A stretch of DNA of 5,819 nt, from NCBI GenBank assembly GCA_015490055.1, contig WFYP01000178.1, positions 1-5,819 on the forward strand. Reading direction: 5' to 3'. This DNA comes from Nitratifractor sp. (GTDB lineage Bacteria; Campylobacterota; Campylobacteria; Campylobacterales; Sulfurovaceae). The notes beneath the pieces were generated by a model that ran no database searches, was not told the origin of the DNA, and saw only the letters and a program-made list of their open reading frames with translations. The position numbers were made by a program, and so were the translations under genes. Every line of letters begins with the position of its first letter. The first letter of the stretch is position 1. This document shows positions 5,699 to 5,819 of the stretch, piece after piece.

Positions 5699-5799
5699 GT
5701 AAACTAGAAAGAGGCAATCTGCAAACTATCTATTTTTCACTTTAGCTACGGCTAGAGTTTCAAAATAGATACTTCACATCTTACCTCTTTCTAGTTTAC
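5699..5799. repeat. 101-bp element with 16-bp terminal inverted repeats
   Basis: The outer arms at 5699-5714 and 5784-5799 are perfect 16-bp inverted copies. Nested inside are a 10-bp arm pair (5727-5736 with 5762-5771) and a core hairpin (5739-5746 with 5751-5758, including one G-U) closed by a C(TACG)G loop of the UNCG class. The concentric layout resembles a small MITE or a cruciform or structured-RNA repeat. No clear target-site duplication is seen at the edges, and no transposase is in the window. Confidence 0.6.
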
Positions 5800-5819
5800 T
5801 GTTATGGTGTATTATGGTC

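Larger units (their letters stand above)
5510..5819. other. Non-coding, palindrome-rich region downstream of dut
   Basis: No convincing gene lies in these 310 bases; the only open frame (5551-5745) begins at a TTG without a ribosome binding site and runs through several inverted repeats. Besides the elements listed separately, TGCCATT (5552-5558) pairs with AATGGCA (5583-5589). AGAGTTTCAA occurs twice (5565-5574, 5754-5763). GTAAACT occurs at 5590-5596 and 5699-5705 and inverted at 5793-5799. TTATGGT occurs twice near the right edge (5802-5808, 5812-5818). The pattern suggests repeat remnants or structured RNA rather than protein-coding DNA. Confidence 0.6.

Noticed and set aside
5551..5745. 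64-codon plus-strand open frame after dut
   Set aside because: TTG start without a ribosome binding site, passing through several inverted repeats and ending in the core hairpin; no recognisable domain. A decayed gene cannot be fully excluded.
5510..5819. CRISPR array
   Set aside because: Repeats here are inverted or short and irregular; there are no regularly spaced identical repeats with unique spacers and no cas genes.

Overview
The window is low in G+C and encodes proteins typical of Campylobacterota (epsilonproteobacteria), probably a free-living relative of the Sulfurimonas/Sulfurovum/Arcobacter groups. This placement rests on overall protein character: the DnaK C-terminus, the all-alpha dimeric dUTPase of the Campylobacter type, and short AT-rich intergenic spaces with purine-rich ribosome binding sites. 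It was not tested by a search, and genus cannot be fixed from the sequence alone.

The left half is on the minus strand. Reading leftward it holds rpsO (ribosomal protein S15), then grpE, then dnaK. A hairpin separates rpsO from a 17-bp-spaced TTGACA/TATAAT promoter that drives grpE-dnaK. A terminator-like hairpin follows dnaK. The heat-shock repressor gene hrcA, which usually heads this operon in the phylum, is not upstream of grpE here, and no CIRCE element is visible.

The right half is on the plus strand and reads away from rpsO. It is a tight three-gene operon: an Rrf2-family regulator with three cysteines suited to an Fe-S cluster, a DHH/DHHA1 phosphoesterase resembling NrnB nanoRNase, and a dimeric dUTPase. 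The first two genes overlap by 11 bases and the second and third are 12 bases apart. A perfect inverted repeat sits on the likely -10 box of the operon and is a natural candidate for an autoregulatory operator. A possible theme is Fe-S or redox-responsive control of nucleotide clean-up (nanoRNA/pNp turnover and dUTP removal); that theme is inference.

The last 310 bases (5510-5819) hold no convincing gene but are dense in inverted repeats: a REP-like GTAG-plus-palindrome element, a 14-bp perfect palindrome, and a 101-base element with 16-bp perfect terminal inverted repeats around nested hairpins. The core hairpin of that last element recurs at the left end of the window (positions 35-54). The two copies differ by deletion of one complete base pair and by the second loop base of a UNCG tetraloop. 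This pattern suggests conserved RNA structure, and it is the most unusual signal here.
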